Notes under the pieces: model-generated
The model's database searches: none
What the model was told of the DNA's origin: nothing
Seen by the model: only the letters and a program-made list of their open reading frames with translations
NCBI RefSeq assembly: GCF_050943655.1
Contig: NZ_JBMNPQ010000075.1
Location: 1-6,973, forward strand
From: Peptoniphilus_A sp050943655
GTDB taxonomy: Bacteria; Bacillota; Clostridia; Tissierellales; Peptoniphilaceae
DNA: 6,973 bases
Direction: 5' to 3'
Position numbers and translations under genes: made by a program
In this document: positions 1 to 6,060 of the stretch, one piece after another
Layout of the letters: every line of letters begins with the position of its first letter
Position numbering within the stretch: position 1 is the stretch's first letter

Positions 1-982
1 GTCCCTCTGTGATGTATCCTGTAAGGTCAGGTATTGGGTGAGTGATATCGTCATTTGGCATTGTTAGAATTGGGATAAGTGTAACTGATCCGTCAATTCC
101 CTTTATCATTCCAGCTCTTTCATAAAGGGCTGCAAGGTCTGAATAAAGATGACCTGGGTAACCCTTTCTAGATGGAACTTCTTCTCTTGAAGACGATACT
201 TCACGAAGAGCTTCGGCATAAGCTGTGATGTCTGTCATAATTACTAGTACATGCTTGTTTTCTTTGTATGCCAAATATTCTGCTGCAGTTAGGGCACATT
301 TTGGTGCGATAAGTCTTTCCATAATAGGGTCGTCTGCAAAGTTAATATACATTGCAACCTTGTCAATTACTCCAGAATTTTTAAAGGACTCTCTGAAGAA
401 ATCTGCCTCGTCGTGTTTTACACCAATGGCAGCAAAAACTATGGCAAAATTATCTCCTTCTGTATCAGAAATTTTTGCCTGTCTTACAATTTGTGCTGCG
501 ATTTCGTTGTGTGGAAGGCCTGAACCTGAAAATATTGGAAGTTTTTGACCACGGATAAGTGTCATAAGTGCATCTATTGAAGATATACCTGTCTGTATGA
601 AGTTACGTGGGTATTCTCTAGATGCTGGGTTAATCGGTCTACCATTTACATTGTAGACGTCCTTTGAATAAATTGGACCTCCTCTATCGATTGGAATTCC
701 AGTTCCGTTAAAGACTCTTCCCAAAATATCTTTTGAAAGTGGAATTTCAAAAGGATGTGCAGAGAATTCAACTTTTCTATTCTTAGTAGAAACTCCCAAG
801 TTGTTGCCAAAGACTTGGATTACTGCCTTATCTTCGTCAACTTTTATAACTTGTCCAAATTCTTCTTTCTTTTCGTCCTTTGATTTTATCTTTACTACTT
901 CTCCATAACTCACCTTATGAAGATTTGAAAGTTCAATAAGTGAGCCTTCGATTCTATCAAGTGTTAAATATTCTTTTTTCAT
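1..982 (-). CDS. ntpB: V/A-type ATPase subunit B, 3'-truncated by window edge
   Basis: Non-catalytic nucleotide-binding subunit that alternates with A in the cytoplasmic A3B3 head. The first 327 residues are present; family members run to about 460, so the C-terminal helical domain lies beyond the window. Visible in order: an N-terminal beta-barrel (about residues 5-75), then the nucleotide-binding core. The core has SIDALMTLIRGQKLPIFSG at 135-153 followed by GLPHN. This is the degenerate P-loop typical of B, lacking the GKT lysine found in A. ITAYAEALREVSSSREEVP (252-270) and YPGHLYSDLAALYERAG (275-291) are B-family blocks near the A-B interface. The ATG start is placed by a GAGGTG Shine-Dalgarno 6 nt upstream that overlaps the TGA of A, leaving a 10-nt gap. 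The frame is intact to the edge. Subunit D would be expected downstream. Identification is secure. Confidence 0.97.
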   Translation of the reverse strand, partial: MKKEYLTLDRIEGSLIELSNLHKVSYGEVVKIKSKDEKKEEFGQVIKVDEDKAVIQVFGNNLGVSTKNRKVEFSAHPFEIPLSKDILGRVFNGTGIPIDRGGPIYSKDVYNVNGRPINPASREYPRNFIQTGISSIDALMTLIRGQKLPIFSGSGLPHNEIAAQIVRQAKISDTEGDNFAIVFAAIGVKHDEADFFRESFKNSGVIDKVAMYINFADDPIMERLIAPKCALTAAEYLAYKENKHVLVIMTDITAYAEALREVSSSREEVPSRKGYPGHLYSDLAALYERAGMIKGIDGSVTLIPILTMPNDDITHPIPDLTGYITEG

Positions 983-988
983 TTAAAA

Positions 989-994
989 CACCTC
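989..994 (-). promoter_or_regulatory. Shine-Dalgarno of subunit B
   Basis: GAGGTG, a perfect 6-nt complement to the 16S anti-SD, lies 6 nt before the B ATG. Its first two bases are the last two of the subunit A TGA stop, so a ribosome finishing A ends on the B binding site. This supports coupled translation of A and B, which are needed in 3:3 ratio. Confidence 0.85.
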
Positions 995-2759
995 AATCCT
1001 CATAACTTGAAATTAAATGGATGTAGAAGTCATTAATGTCGTTATTTAGACTTACGAATTTCTTCATGTCGTCATTTTCGATATTGTATTTCATGTTTAC
1101 TACTTCGCCATAAAGCTTGTCGTCTTTAATTAGTGAAATAGGTATTTTTTTCTTTAATGCTTCTTTTCCCTTTTCGTACAAATTGTCTATTGTCTTAAGC
1201 ATTTCAAATTGCTTTTCTAGAGGAACAAAGGTGTCTATTTCGTTAAAGGCATTTTGTTGTAAAAATCCTACCTTGACTACTCTACATATTTCAAGAACTA
1301 GTCTCTCGTGATCAGGAAGCACATCTTCTCCAACTAGCATTACAATTTCATTTAACTTTGCCTCTTGATGCAAAAGATCCAAATACTTACTTCTAAGTGC
1401 TGGAAGGTCTCCATCAAGTCTCATGTCGTAATAATTTTTTAGAAGTGGAATGTATCCGGAATAGGAATTCATCCAGTTGATTGCTGGATAGTGTCTTGCA
1501 TAGGCAAGTTCTTTATCTAGCGCCAAGAATACATTTACGAATCTCTTTGTATTTTCTGTAACTGGTTCTGAGAAGTCACCACCGGCAGGGGATACGGCAC
1601 CAATAAGTGTTACAGAACCCTCTTCTCCAGAGAGTGCTTCAACATATCCTGCTCTTTCATAAAATCCTGCAATTCTTGATGGAAGGTATGCTGGGTAGCC
1701 TTCTTCAGCTGGCATCTCTTCCAAACGTCCAGAAATTTCTCTTAGAGCCTCTGCCCATCTTGATGTGGAGTCACCCATAAGTGCAACATCATAGCCCATG
1801 TCTCTAAAATACTCTGCCATTGTTACTCCAGTATAAATTGAAGCTTCACGTGCAGCTACTGGCATATTAGATGTGTTGGCAATAAGAATTGTTCTATCCA
1901 TTAGAGGTTTTCCAGTGTTAGGGTCGATTAGTTTAGGGAAGTCTTCCAAAACTTCTGTCATCTCGTTACCACGTTCGCCGCATCCAATGTAGATGATGAT
2001 GTCAGCGTCGCAATATTTTGCGATTTGGTGTTGTGTCATTGTCTTTCCTGTACCAAATCCCCCAGGTATTGCAGTTGTACCTCCCTTTGCAATTGGGAAA
2101 AATACATCAAATACCCTTTGACCTGTCACAAGAAGTCTATCTATTGGAAGTCTTTCTTTTACAGGTCTTGGAACTCTTACTGGCCAGTTGTGATACATTT
2201 TTAGCTCGTGGACATTTCCGTTTTTATCTTTAAGTTTTAATAGCACTTTTTCGATATTGTACTTTCCGTCATCTACTCTTTCAATTACTTCTCCATCAAC
2301 ATCTGGTGGAACGAGTAATTTGTGAGTTATAACTGGAGTTTCTGGAACTTCGCCAAAGATTTGTCCAGGTGTCAATTTATCTCCAACTTCTACATTTAAT
2401 TTTACATCCCAAAGTTTTTCTTCATCTAGTGAGATAAGTCCAATGCCCTCTGGCATAAAGCTTCCGTAAGACTCTTTTATCTTTTCAAGAGGTCTTTGGA
2501 TCCCGTCAAATATATTGGTAATCATGCCAGGTCCAAGCTTTACAGAAAGAGGTGCTCCTGTTGGGATAATCTCTTCGTCTCTCTTAAGGCCCTCTGTCTC
2601 TTCATAAACCTGAATTGTTCCAAAGTCCCCATCAATAGAAATTACTTCGCCAATAAGTTTCTTTTCACCAACTAAAACCATCTCTCTGATTTCAAAATCA
2701 GACATATTTCTGCCAACAACAACTGGGCCATCTACTGATTTAATAGTTGCATTACTCAT
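993..2759 (-). CDS. ntpA: V/A-type ATPase catalytic subunit A
   Basis: Catalytic ATP-binding subunit of the A3B3 head, 588 residues, the usual length. The N-terminal beta-barrel (about 5-70) and the non-homologous bulge region specific to A subunits (about 115-190, containing PPDVDGEV) precede the ATPase core. Core motifs: Walker A GGFGTGKT at 233-240; CGERGNE at 260-266 with the catalytic glutamate E262; ANTSNMPVAAREASIY at 294-309; Walker B ending at D330 in ALMGDSTSRWAEA; RLEEMPAEEGYPAYLPSR at 345-362; and the alpha/beta signature PAINWMNSYS at 425-434. The helical C-terminal domain follows. I chose the ATG at 2759 over an in-frame GTG at 2768 because that GTG lies inside the AGGTGAT Shine-Dalgarno. 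The start overlaps the end of E by 8 nt (ATGAGTAA). The Walker A has GGFG where Thermus and Enterococcus have GPFG, which looks like a lineage variant rather than a defect. Confidence 0.98.
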   Translation of the reverse strand: MSNATIKSVDGPVVVGRNMSDFEIREMVLVGEKKLIGEVISIDGDFGTIQVYEETEGLKRDEEIIPTGAPLSVKLGPGMITNIFDGIQRPLEKIKESYGSFMPEGIGLISLDEEKLWDVKLNVEVGDKLTPGQIFGEVPETPVITHKLLVPPDVDGEVIERVDDGKYNIEKVLLKLKDKNGNVHELKMYHNWPVRVPRPVKERLPIDRLLVTGQRVFDVFFPIAKGGTTAIPGGFGTGKTMTQHQIAKYCDADIIIYIGCGERGNEMTEVLEDFPKLIDPNTGKPLMDRTILIANTSNMPVAAREASIYTGVTMAEYFRDMGYDVALMGDSTSRWAEALREISGRLEEMPAEEGYPAYLPSRIAGFYERAGYVEALSGEEGSVTLIGAVSPAGGDFSEPVTENTKRFVNVFLALDKELAYARHYPAINWMNSYSGYIPLLKNYYDMRLDGDLPALRSKYLDLLHQEAKLNEIVMLVGEDVLPDHERLVLEICRVVKVGFLQQNAFNEIDTFVPLEKQFEMLKTIDNLYEKGKEALKKKIPISLIKDDKLYGEVVNMKYNIENDDMKKFVSLNNDINDFYIHLISSYED

Positions 2760-3381
2760 TCTTATCACCTGCTTCTCTTAGCTTGTTGTGGAGCATTGCT
2801 CCAATTTCATATCTCATATCCTCTACTCTATTTTTAAGAGATAGATCGATGTTGTAGCTTCTGTTTATGTCTGAGATAATAAATCCACCAATGTGATAAT
2901 CATAAAGTTCATCGACAATAAGCTTTACATTTTTCTCTTCCGCTACTTTTTTAAGAGCGCTAACAAGATTAGGATTTTCATCATTTCTAATATAAAGATA
3001 GATGGAATCTTCGTCTATCTCATCAAGTGCCCTTTTAAAATTATAAGTTTCAAATTTTACATACTCATCAGTCTTGGCAAACTCTTTTAGTTTATTTTCA
3101 AGAGATGCTAAAAGTCTATTTAATAACTTCTCGTCCTCTTGAAGTGCCAAAACTCTCTTTTCTTCATTTGCTTTAGCTATTTTTTCGTAGCCGCTTTTTT
3201 CTGCAAGAGATACTCTTCTTTTTATATATTCTTCTCTATCTTTTTTTAAAGATTCTACTTTTTCTGCTATTGCTTTTTCGGCTTTTTCCTCTTCTTCTTT
3301 TATGAGAGCGTCGCACTCCTCTTTCTTCTTTAGAAAGACAATTTTGTTAAAGATAGATATTTTGTTTTCTAGTAAAATCAT
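2752..3381 (-). CDS. ntpE: V/A-type ATPase subunit E (peripheral stalk)
   Basis: Peripheral-stalk subunit that, with a G/H-type partner, ties the A3B3 head to subunit I and resists rotation. The 209 residues are typical of the family (about 190-210). Residues about 10-105 are highly charged Lys/Glu-rich heptad-like helix, the coiled-coil half that pairs with G/H. Residues about 110-205 form the globular head-binding domain, with the family block HIGGFIISD at 163-171 followed by the NIDLSLKNRVEDMR segment. The ATG at 3381 follows an AGGTGAT Shine-Dalgarno and lies 8 nt after the TAG of F. The 3' end overlaps the A start by 8 nt. Sequence conservation in this family is low, so the call rests on domain layout, the IGGF block and position. 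No G/H partner gene is in the window; it is probably upstream of C. Confidence 0.94.
   Translation of the reverse strand: MILLENKISIFNKIVFLKKKEECDALIKEEEEKAEKAIAEKVESLKKDREEYIKRRVSLAEKSGYEKIAKANEEKRVLALQEDEKLLNRLLASLENKLKEFAKTDEYVKFETYNFKRALDEIDEDSIYLYIRNDENPNLVSALKKVAEEKNVKLIVDELYDYHIGGFIISDINRSYNIDLSLKNRVEDMRYEIGAMLHNKLREAGDKNE
2764..2770 (-). promoter_or_regulatory. Shine-Dalgarno of subunit A
   Basis: AGGTGAT, a perfect 7-nt match to the anti-SD, lies inside the 3' end of the E gene, with its AGGTG core 6 nt before the ATG at 2759. It contains the GTG that would otherwise give a start three codons longer, and so decides the start of A. Confidence 0.85.
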
Positions 3382-3384
3382 TTC

Positions 3385-3391
3385 ATCACCT
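3385..3391 (-). promoter_or_regulatory. Shine-Dalgarno of subunit E
   Basis: AGGTGAT, a perfect 7-nt match to the anti-SD, starts within the TAG stop of F, with its AGGTG core 5 nt before the E ATG. It is the same heptamer used by subunit A. Confidence 0.82.
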
Positions 3392-3698
3392 AAATTGCCT
3401 TAATTCCAACAGATTCTTTTACATATTTTAAAATAAAATCATCTTCCATTTTTCCGCCAACTTCTGGAATAGTGACAACTAGAGGAGTCTTTTGATTAAG
3501 CTTTACTTCTATTACTTCATCCTTTATCTCTTCGAAAGATGACTTAGTAAGTATTATTATTCCAATATTTGGATCTTTTTTATACTTATCAAAATTTTTT
3601 TGAAGCTCTTTTTTATCTTTACAAAGAACTCCCATAACTCCCGCAAGTCTTAGACCATTAATGATGTCACTATCACTTGTTAAAAGAATTGACCTCAT
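3390..3698 (-). CDS. ntpF: V/A-type ATPase subunit F (central stalk)
   Basis: Small central-stalk subunit that binds the D shaft inside the head and rotates with it; in some bacteria it stimulates ATPase activity. The 102 residues match the usual length (about 100-105). The N-terminal Rossmann-like fold shows the family block SDSDIINGLRLAGV at 8-21. A beta strand IGIIILTKSSFEEI follows at 45-58, and then TPLVVTIPEVGG at 71-82, which matches the family PLVVEIP-type segment. The ATG shares one base with the K stop (TAATG), suggesting termination-reinitiation. Only a weak AGGT Shine-Dalgarno lies upstream. The homologue in Enterococcus hirae is called NtpG, where NtpF names a different subunit, so the symbol should be read as subunit F. 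Identification is firm from motif and context. Confidence 0.95.
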   Translation of the reverse strand: MRSILLTSDSDIINGLRLAGVMGVLCKDKKELQKNFDKYKKDPNIGIIILTKSSFEEIKDEVIEVKLNQKTPLVVTIPEVGGKMEDDFILKYVKESVGIKAI

Positions 3699-4117
3699 TA
3701 TAATCTACCTAGAATCATGATTGAAATGATAAGACCATAGATGGCAATACCTTCAGCAAGTCCTAGATAAATCATTGATTTACCCAAAATACTAGGATCT
3801 TCTGATACAGCACCGATTGCTGCAGAACCTACATTAGAAACGGCAACGCCGGCACCAAGAGATGCAAGACCAGTTGAAAGACCAGCTGCTAAAAATCCAA
3901 GACCATTTCCACCAGTTGCAGTACCTGCTGCACTTGCCATTTGTGGAACAAGAGTTACTAGACCAAATACAAAAGCTGGTGCAAAGATTGATAAGTTAAG
4001 TTTTAGAAATGCACGAGCAAATTTTCTATTTTTATCTGTACCTTTGTAAATGAAATAAAAACCTGTAACTACCATTGAAAATACTGTCAAAATTGCAAAA
4101 ATTATAATTTTTTCCAT
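3698..4117 (-). CDS. ntpK: V/A-type ATPase subunit K (rotor-ring proteolipid)
   Basis: Membrane subunit whose copies form the ion-carrying rotor ring. It has 139 residues with four hydrophobic segments: about 3-24, 42-60, 73-102 and 112-137. The last two are the c-type hairpin: Gly/Ala-rich helix LGAGVAVSNVGSAAIGAVS (87-105), cytoplasmic loop EDP (106-108), and helix GLAEGIAIYGLIISIMIL (119-136) bearing the ion-binding glutamate E122. Relative to Na+-type rings, the first-helix Gln position is V93 and the residue after the Glu is G123, while Y127 is kept. The N-terminal third is not a second c-type hairpin. It has a basic linker (25-39) and then a hydrophobic stretch ending MASAAG at 60-65, resembling an internal signal peptide. 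The ATG at 4117 follows AGGAGG by 7 nt, 11 nt after the end of I. Either four membrane helices or processing near residue 63 is possible. Confidence 0.96.
   Translation of the reverse strand: MEKIIIFAILTVFSMVVTGFYFIYKGTDKNRKFARAFLKLNLSIFAPAFVFGLVTLVPQMASAAGTATGGNGLGFLAAGLSTGLASLGAGVAVSNVGSAAIGAVSEDPSILGKSMIYLGLAEGIAIYGLIISIMILGRL
3707..3710 (-). promoter_or_regulatory. Weak Shine-Dalgarno of subunit F with TAATG coupling
   Basis: Only AGGT matches the anti-SD, 8 nt upstream of the ATG and inside the last codons of K. The stop and start share one base (TAATG at 3696-3700), so initiation may depend largely on ribosomes terminating on K. Confidence 0.6.
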
Positions 4118-4124
4118 CTCAGTT

Positions 4125-4130
4125 CCTCCT
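4125..4130 (-). promoter_or_regulatory. Shine-Dalgarno of subunit K
   Basis: Consensus AGGAGG, 7 nt before the ATG, overlaps the TAG stop of subunit I. This perfect site at ideal spacing fits the high copy number of K in the rotor ring. Confidence 0.88.
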
Positions 4131-6060
4131 AATAAATACTGTCTGCTTCAAATAACTTGCCATCGCCTGAATAAAATTTACTAAACATTTCATAATATTC
4201 AAGTCTTAGTGATTGTATAAATACAATTAGACCTTCAAGGCCTATTATCACTATATTTCCTATAATAAGCACTGCTATATTTCCACCAGTTGAACCAATC
4301 ATTTGTCCAAGAGTTTTAAAAGCTAAGAATAGACCGACGTGGTTTATTGCAAAAGCTCCAACCCTTATAAATGAAATAATTCCACTCATTGTAGAAAGTA
4401 GTGCTTCCAAAAGTCCAAAGGATGACTCAATGTAGTAGTCTCCTGCCTTTTGATCAAATTCCTTCTTAAAGAAAGTTTGAAGAATTGGTCTTTTAAATAG
4501 CATTAGTAAAAGTGCTACAACTAAAATTATAATACCAACATTTGTTGATATAGGAGCACTTCCTCCCATGATATTTACGCCGATATTAATCATTGCAATA
4601 AATATCAAAACACCAAGGAATCCTTCCTTTCCAAAAAAGGCCTCGTCATATTCTTTATTTTTTATATTATTGTAAATTCCAACGCCATAAGATATTGCTG
4701 ATAAAACAACACCAAAGAAAATGGCGATTACTAAAGTTTTGTTTATGCTATCAAAGGGTCTAAACCAAATAGCTGGTATTAGATTTTCGCTTCCAAAGAC
4801 TGAGCCATACATCAGGCCAAAGAACATTGATGAAACTCCCATCCTGAGAAGTAGGCCCCCAAAGTCTTTGTTTTTCTTTTTTGATAATATAATTCCGGCA
4901 ATCGCAAAAATCGCCCCTTGTCCTAGATCGCCAAACATGGAGCCAAAAAGTATCATGTAACTTATTCCAAAAATTATTGTTGGATCAAATTCATCATAAT
5001 TTGGCGTACCATACATATTAATTAAAAGTTCAAAGGGCTTAAAAAAATTTGAATTTTTAAGTTTTGTTGGCGTCTTTCTCTTATCTAAATCAGCATCACT
5101 TGCATAAATATCAATTTTTTCATACTTAGATAACTTATTTTCTAACTCTTTGTAATTACTTTCAGCAACCCAACCAGATGCGTAGAAATAATTTTTTGAC
5201 CTAAGCATGTACTTCTTTGCCTTTTCGATTTTTTCAAAGGCAAGCATGTGGGCCAAAGTTTGATTTAAGTCATCGTATCTAGAATTCATAATATTTTCCT
5301 TGTACTGGTCATATTCCCAAATTCTACGGCGAAGACTATCTTCCTCTTCTTTTAAGTTTGTAAACATATCTTCGGCAGTTCCCATTACATCCCTACCGAG
5401 AATATCTATCTCGTTAAAATTCAAACTTCTAAGGACTCTGTCAATATCTTTTTCAACTTCCTTAGGATATATCGCAAGGTAGAGTTCTCTATCATCGACA
5501 GTGCCTGTGTGATAGATTAGAGCCAAAATATTTCCATAATTCTTCTTTAGTCTATATCTTGCATCCTTATCAAGAAAACCAAATCTCGCAGTAAAATACT
5601 TAAGATTTGAAATGTCTCTAAGGTCAATATCTACATTTTTAAATAATTTGTAATTGTCTTTTAGAGTCTCGATGAGCTTTACTTTCTTTTTCATCTCCTC
5701 GTACTCTTTAATCTTTGTCTTGAAGTTGTCGTAGAAAGAATCAATGTCTTCGTCGAGGTTGATGTTTTTAAAATACTTATCATCAACTTTTTTAATGCCG
5801 AAGAACTTCATTATCTCTTCAGCTTTCTTTACCTCTTCAAAATGTTCCTCATCCTCTTTGAAGGGAGCAATATAGTTTAGCTCAAGATTTCTCTCAACAT
5901 TTTCTTCATTGTCCAAACTAAAGACAAACTCATTATTTTTTACTGTAACATCAGATGAGATGAATTCCATAACACCCATGTTCAGAATGTCAAGTATGAT
6001 GGAGTCCATATCTTTTAGCCTGCCCATCACATTGACAAGCTTCATTCTCTCAATAGCCAA
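4129..6060 (-). CDS. ntpI: V/A-type ATPase subunit I (membrane stator, a-subunit equivalent)
   Basis: Stator subunit that provides the ion half-channels next to the K ring and anchors the peripheral stalks. From the TTG at 6060 it has 643 residues; relatives are about 620-670. Residues about 1-335 are the hydrophilic, partly coiled-coil cytoplasmic domain. From about 360 come multiple membrane helices, with the family block FGSMFGDLGQG at 372-382 and GLMYGSVFG at 415-423. SFIRVGAFAINHVGL (563-577) carries the essential helix arginine R566. SLRLEYYEMFSKFYSGDGK (617-635) carries the second conserved arginine R619. Start choice is uncertain. TTG at 6060 gives MAIERMK, like the MAIVKM start of relatives. 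GTG at 6069 lies only 3 nt from the nearest GAGG, and ATG at 6045 would cut into the first conserved strand. The gene overlaps C by 11 nt (20 nt with the GTG) and ends in the K ribosome binding site. Confidence 0.95.
   Translation of the reverse strand: MAIERMKLVNVMGRLKDMDSIILDILNMGVMEFISSDVTVKNNEFVFSLDNEENVERNLELNYIAPFKEDEEHFEEVKKAEEIMKFFGIKKVDDKYFKNINLDEDIDSFYDNFKTKIKEYEEMKKKVKLIETLKDNYKLFKNVDIDLRDISNLKYFTARFGFLDKDARYRLKKNYGNILALIYHTGTVDDRELYLAIYPKEVEKDIDRVLRSLNFNEIDILGRDVMGTAEDMFTNLKEEEDSLRRRIWEYDQYKENIMNSRYDDLNQTLAHMLAFEKIEKAKKYMLRSKNYFYASGWVAESNYKELENKLSKYEKIDIYASDADLDKRKTPTKLKNSNFFKPFELLINMYGTPNYDEFDPTIIFGISYMILFGSMFGDLGQGAIFAIAGIILSKKKNKDFGGLLLRMGVSSMFFGLMYGSVFGSENLIPAIWFRPFDSINKTLVIAIFFGVVLSAISYGVGIYNNIKNKEYDEAFFGKEGFLGVLIFIAMINIGVNIMGGSAPISTNVGIIILVVALLLMLFKRPILQTFFKKEFDQKAGDYYIESSFGLLEALLSTMSGIISFIRVGAFAINHVGLFLAFKTLGQMIGSTGGNIAVLIIGNIVIIGLEGLIVFIQSLRLEYYEMFSKFYSGDGKLFEADSIY

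Noticed and set aside
225..548. Plus-strand open frame of 107 codons opposite subunit B
   Set aside because: It lies wholly antisense to the conserved B coding sequence, has no plausible SD or recognisable domain, and reads as the complement of strongly conserved codons.
2018..2233. Plus-strand open frame opposite the P-loop region of subunit A
   Set aside because: A shadow of the conserved A gene; Leu-rich, low-complexity translation with no family features. The other short plus-strand frames (near 1117, 2893, 4721, 5300 and 5909) fail for the same reason.
2760..2768. Three-codon N-terminal extension of subunit A from a GTG at 2768
   Set aside because: The GTG is part of the AGGTGAT SD that serves the ATG at 2759, and no other SD lies upstream at proper spacing.
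3290..3381. Repetitive Glu/Lys-rich stretch at the start of E as a possible DNA repeat
   Set aside because: It reflects GAA/AAA/GAG codons of a charged coiled coil; there is no regular DNA repeat unit.
3378..3389. Tiny out-of-frame start-stop (GTG ATG AAA TGA) between F and E, overlapping the E start
   Set aside because: It is a by-product of the AGGTGATGAAATG SD-start arrangement. A regulatory mini-ORF is conceivable, but nothing in the sequence beyond chance composition supports it.
3382..4128. Possible internal promoter or terminator around the K/F/E junctions
   Set aside because: Gaps are 0-11 nt. I saw no hairpin plus U-run and no convincing -35/-10 pair standing out from the AT-rich coding background.
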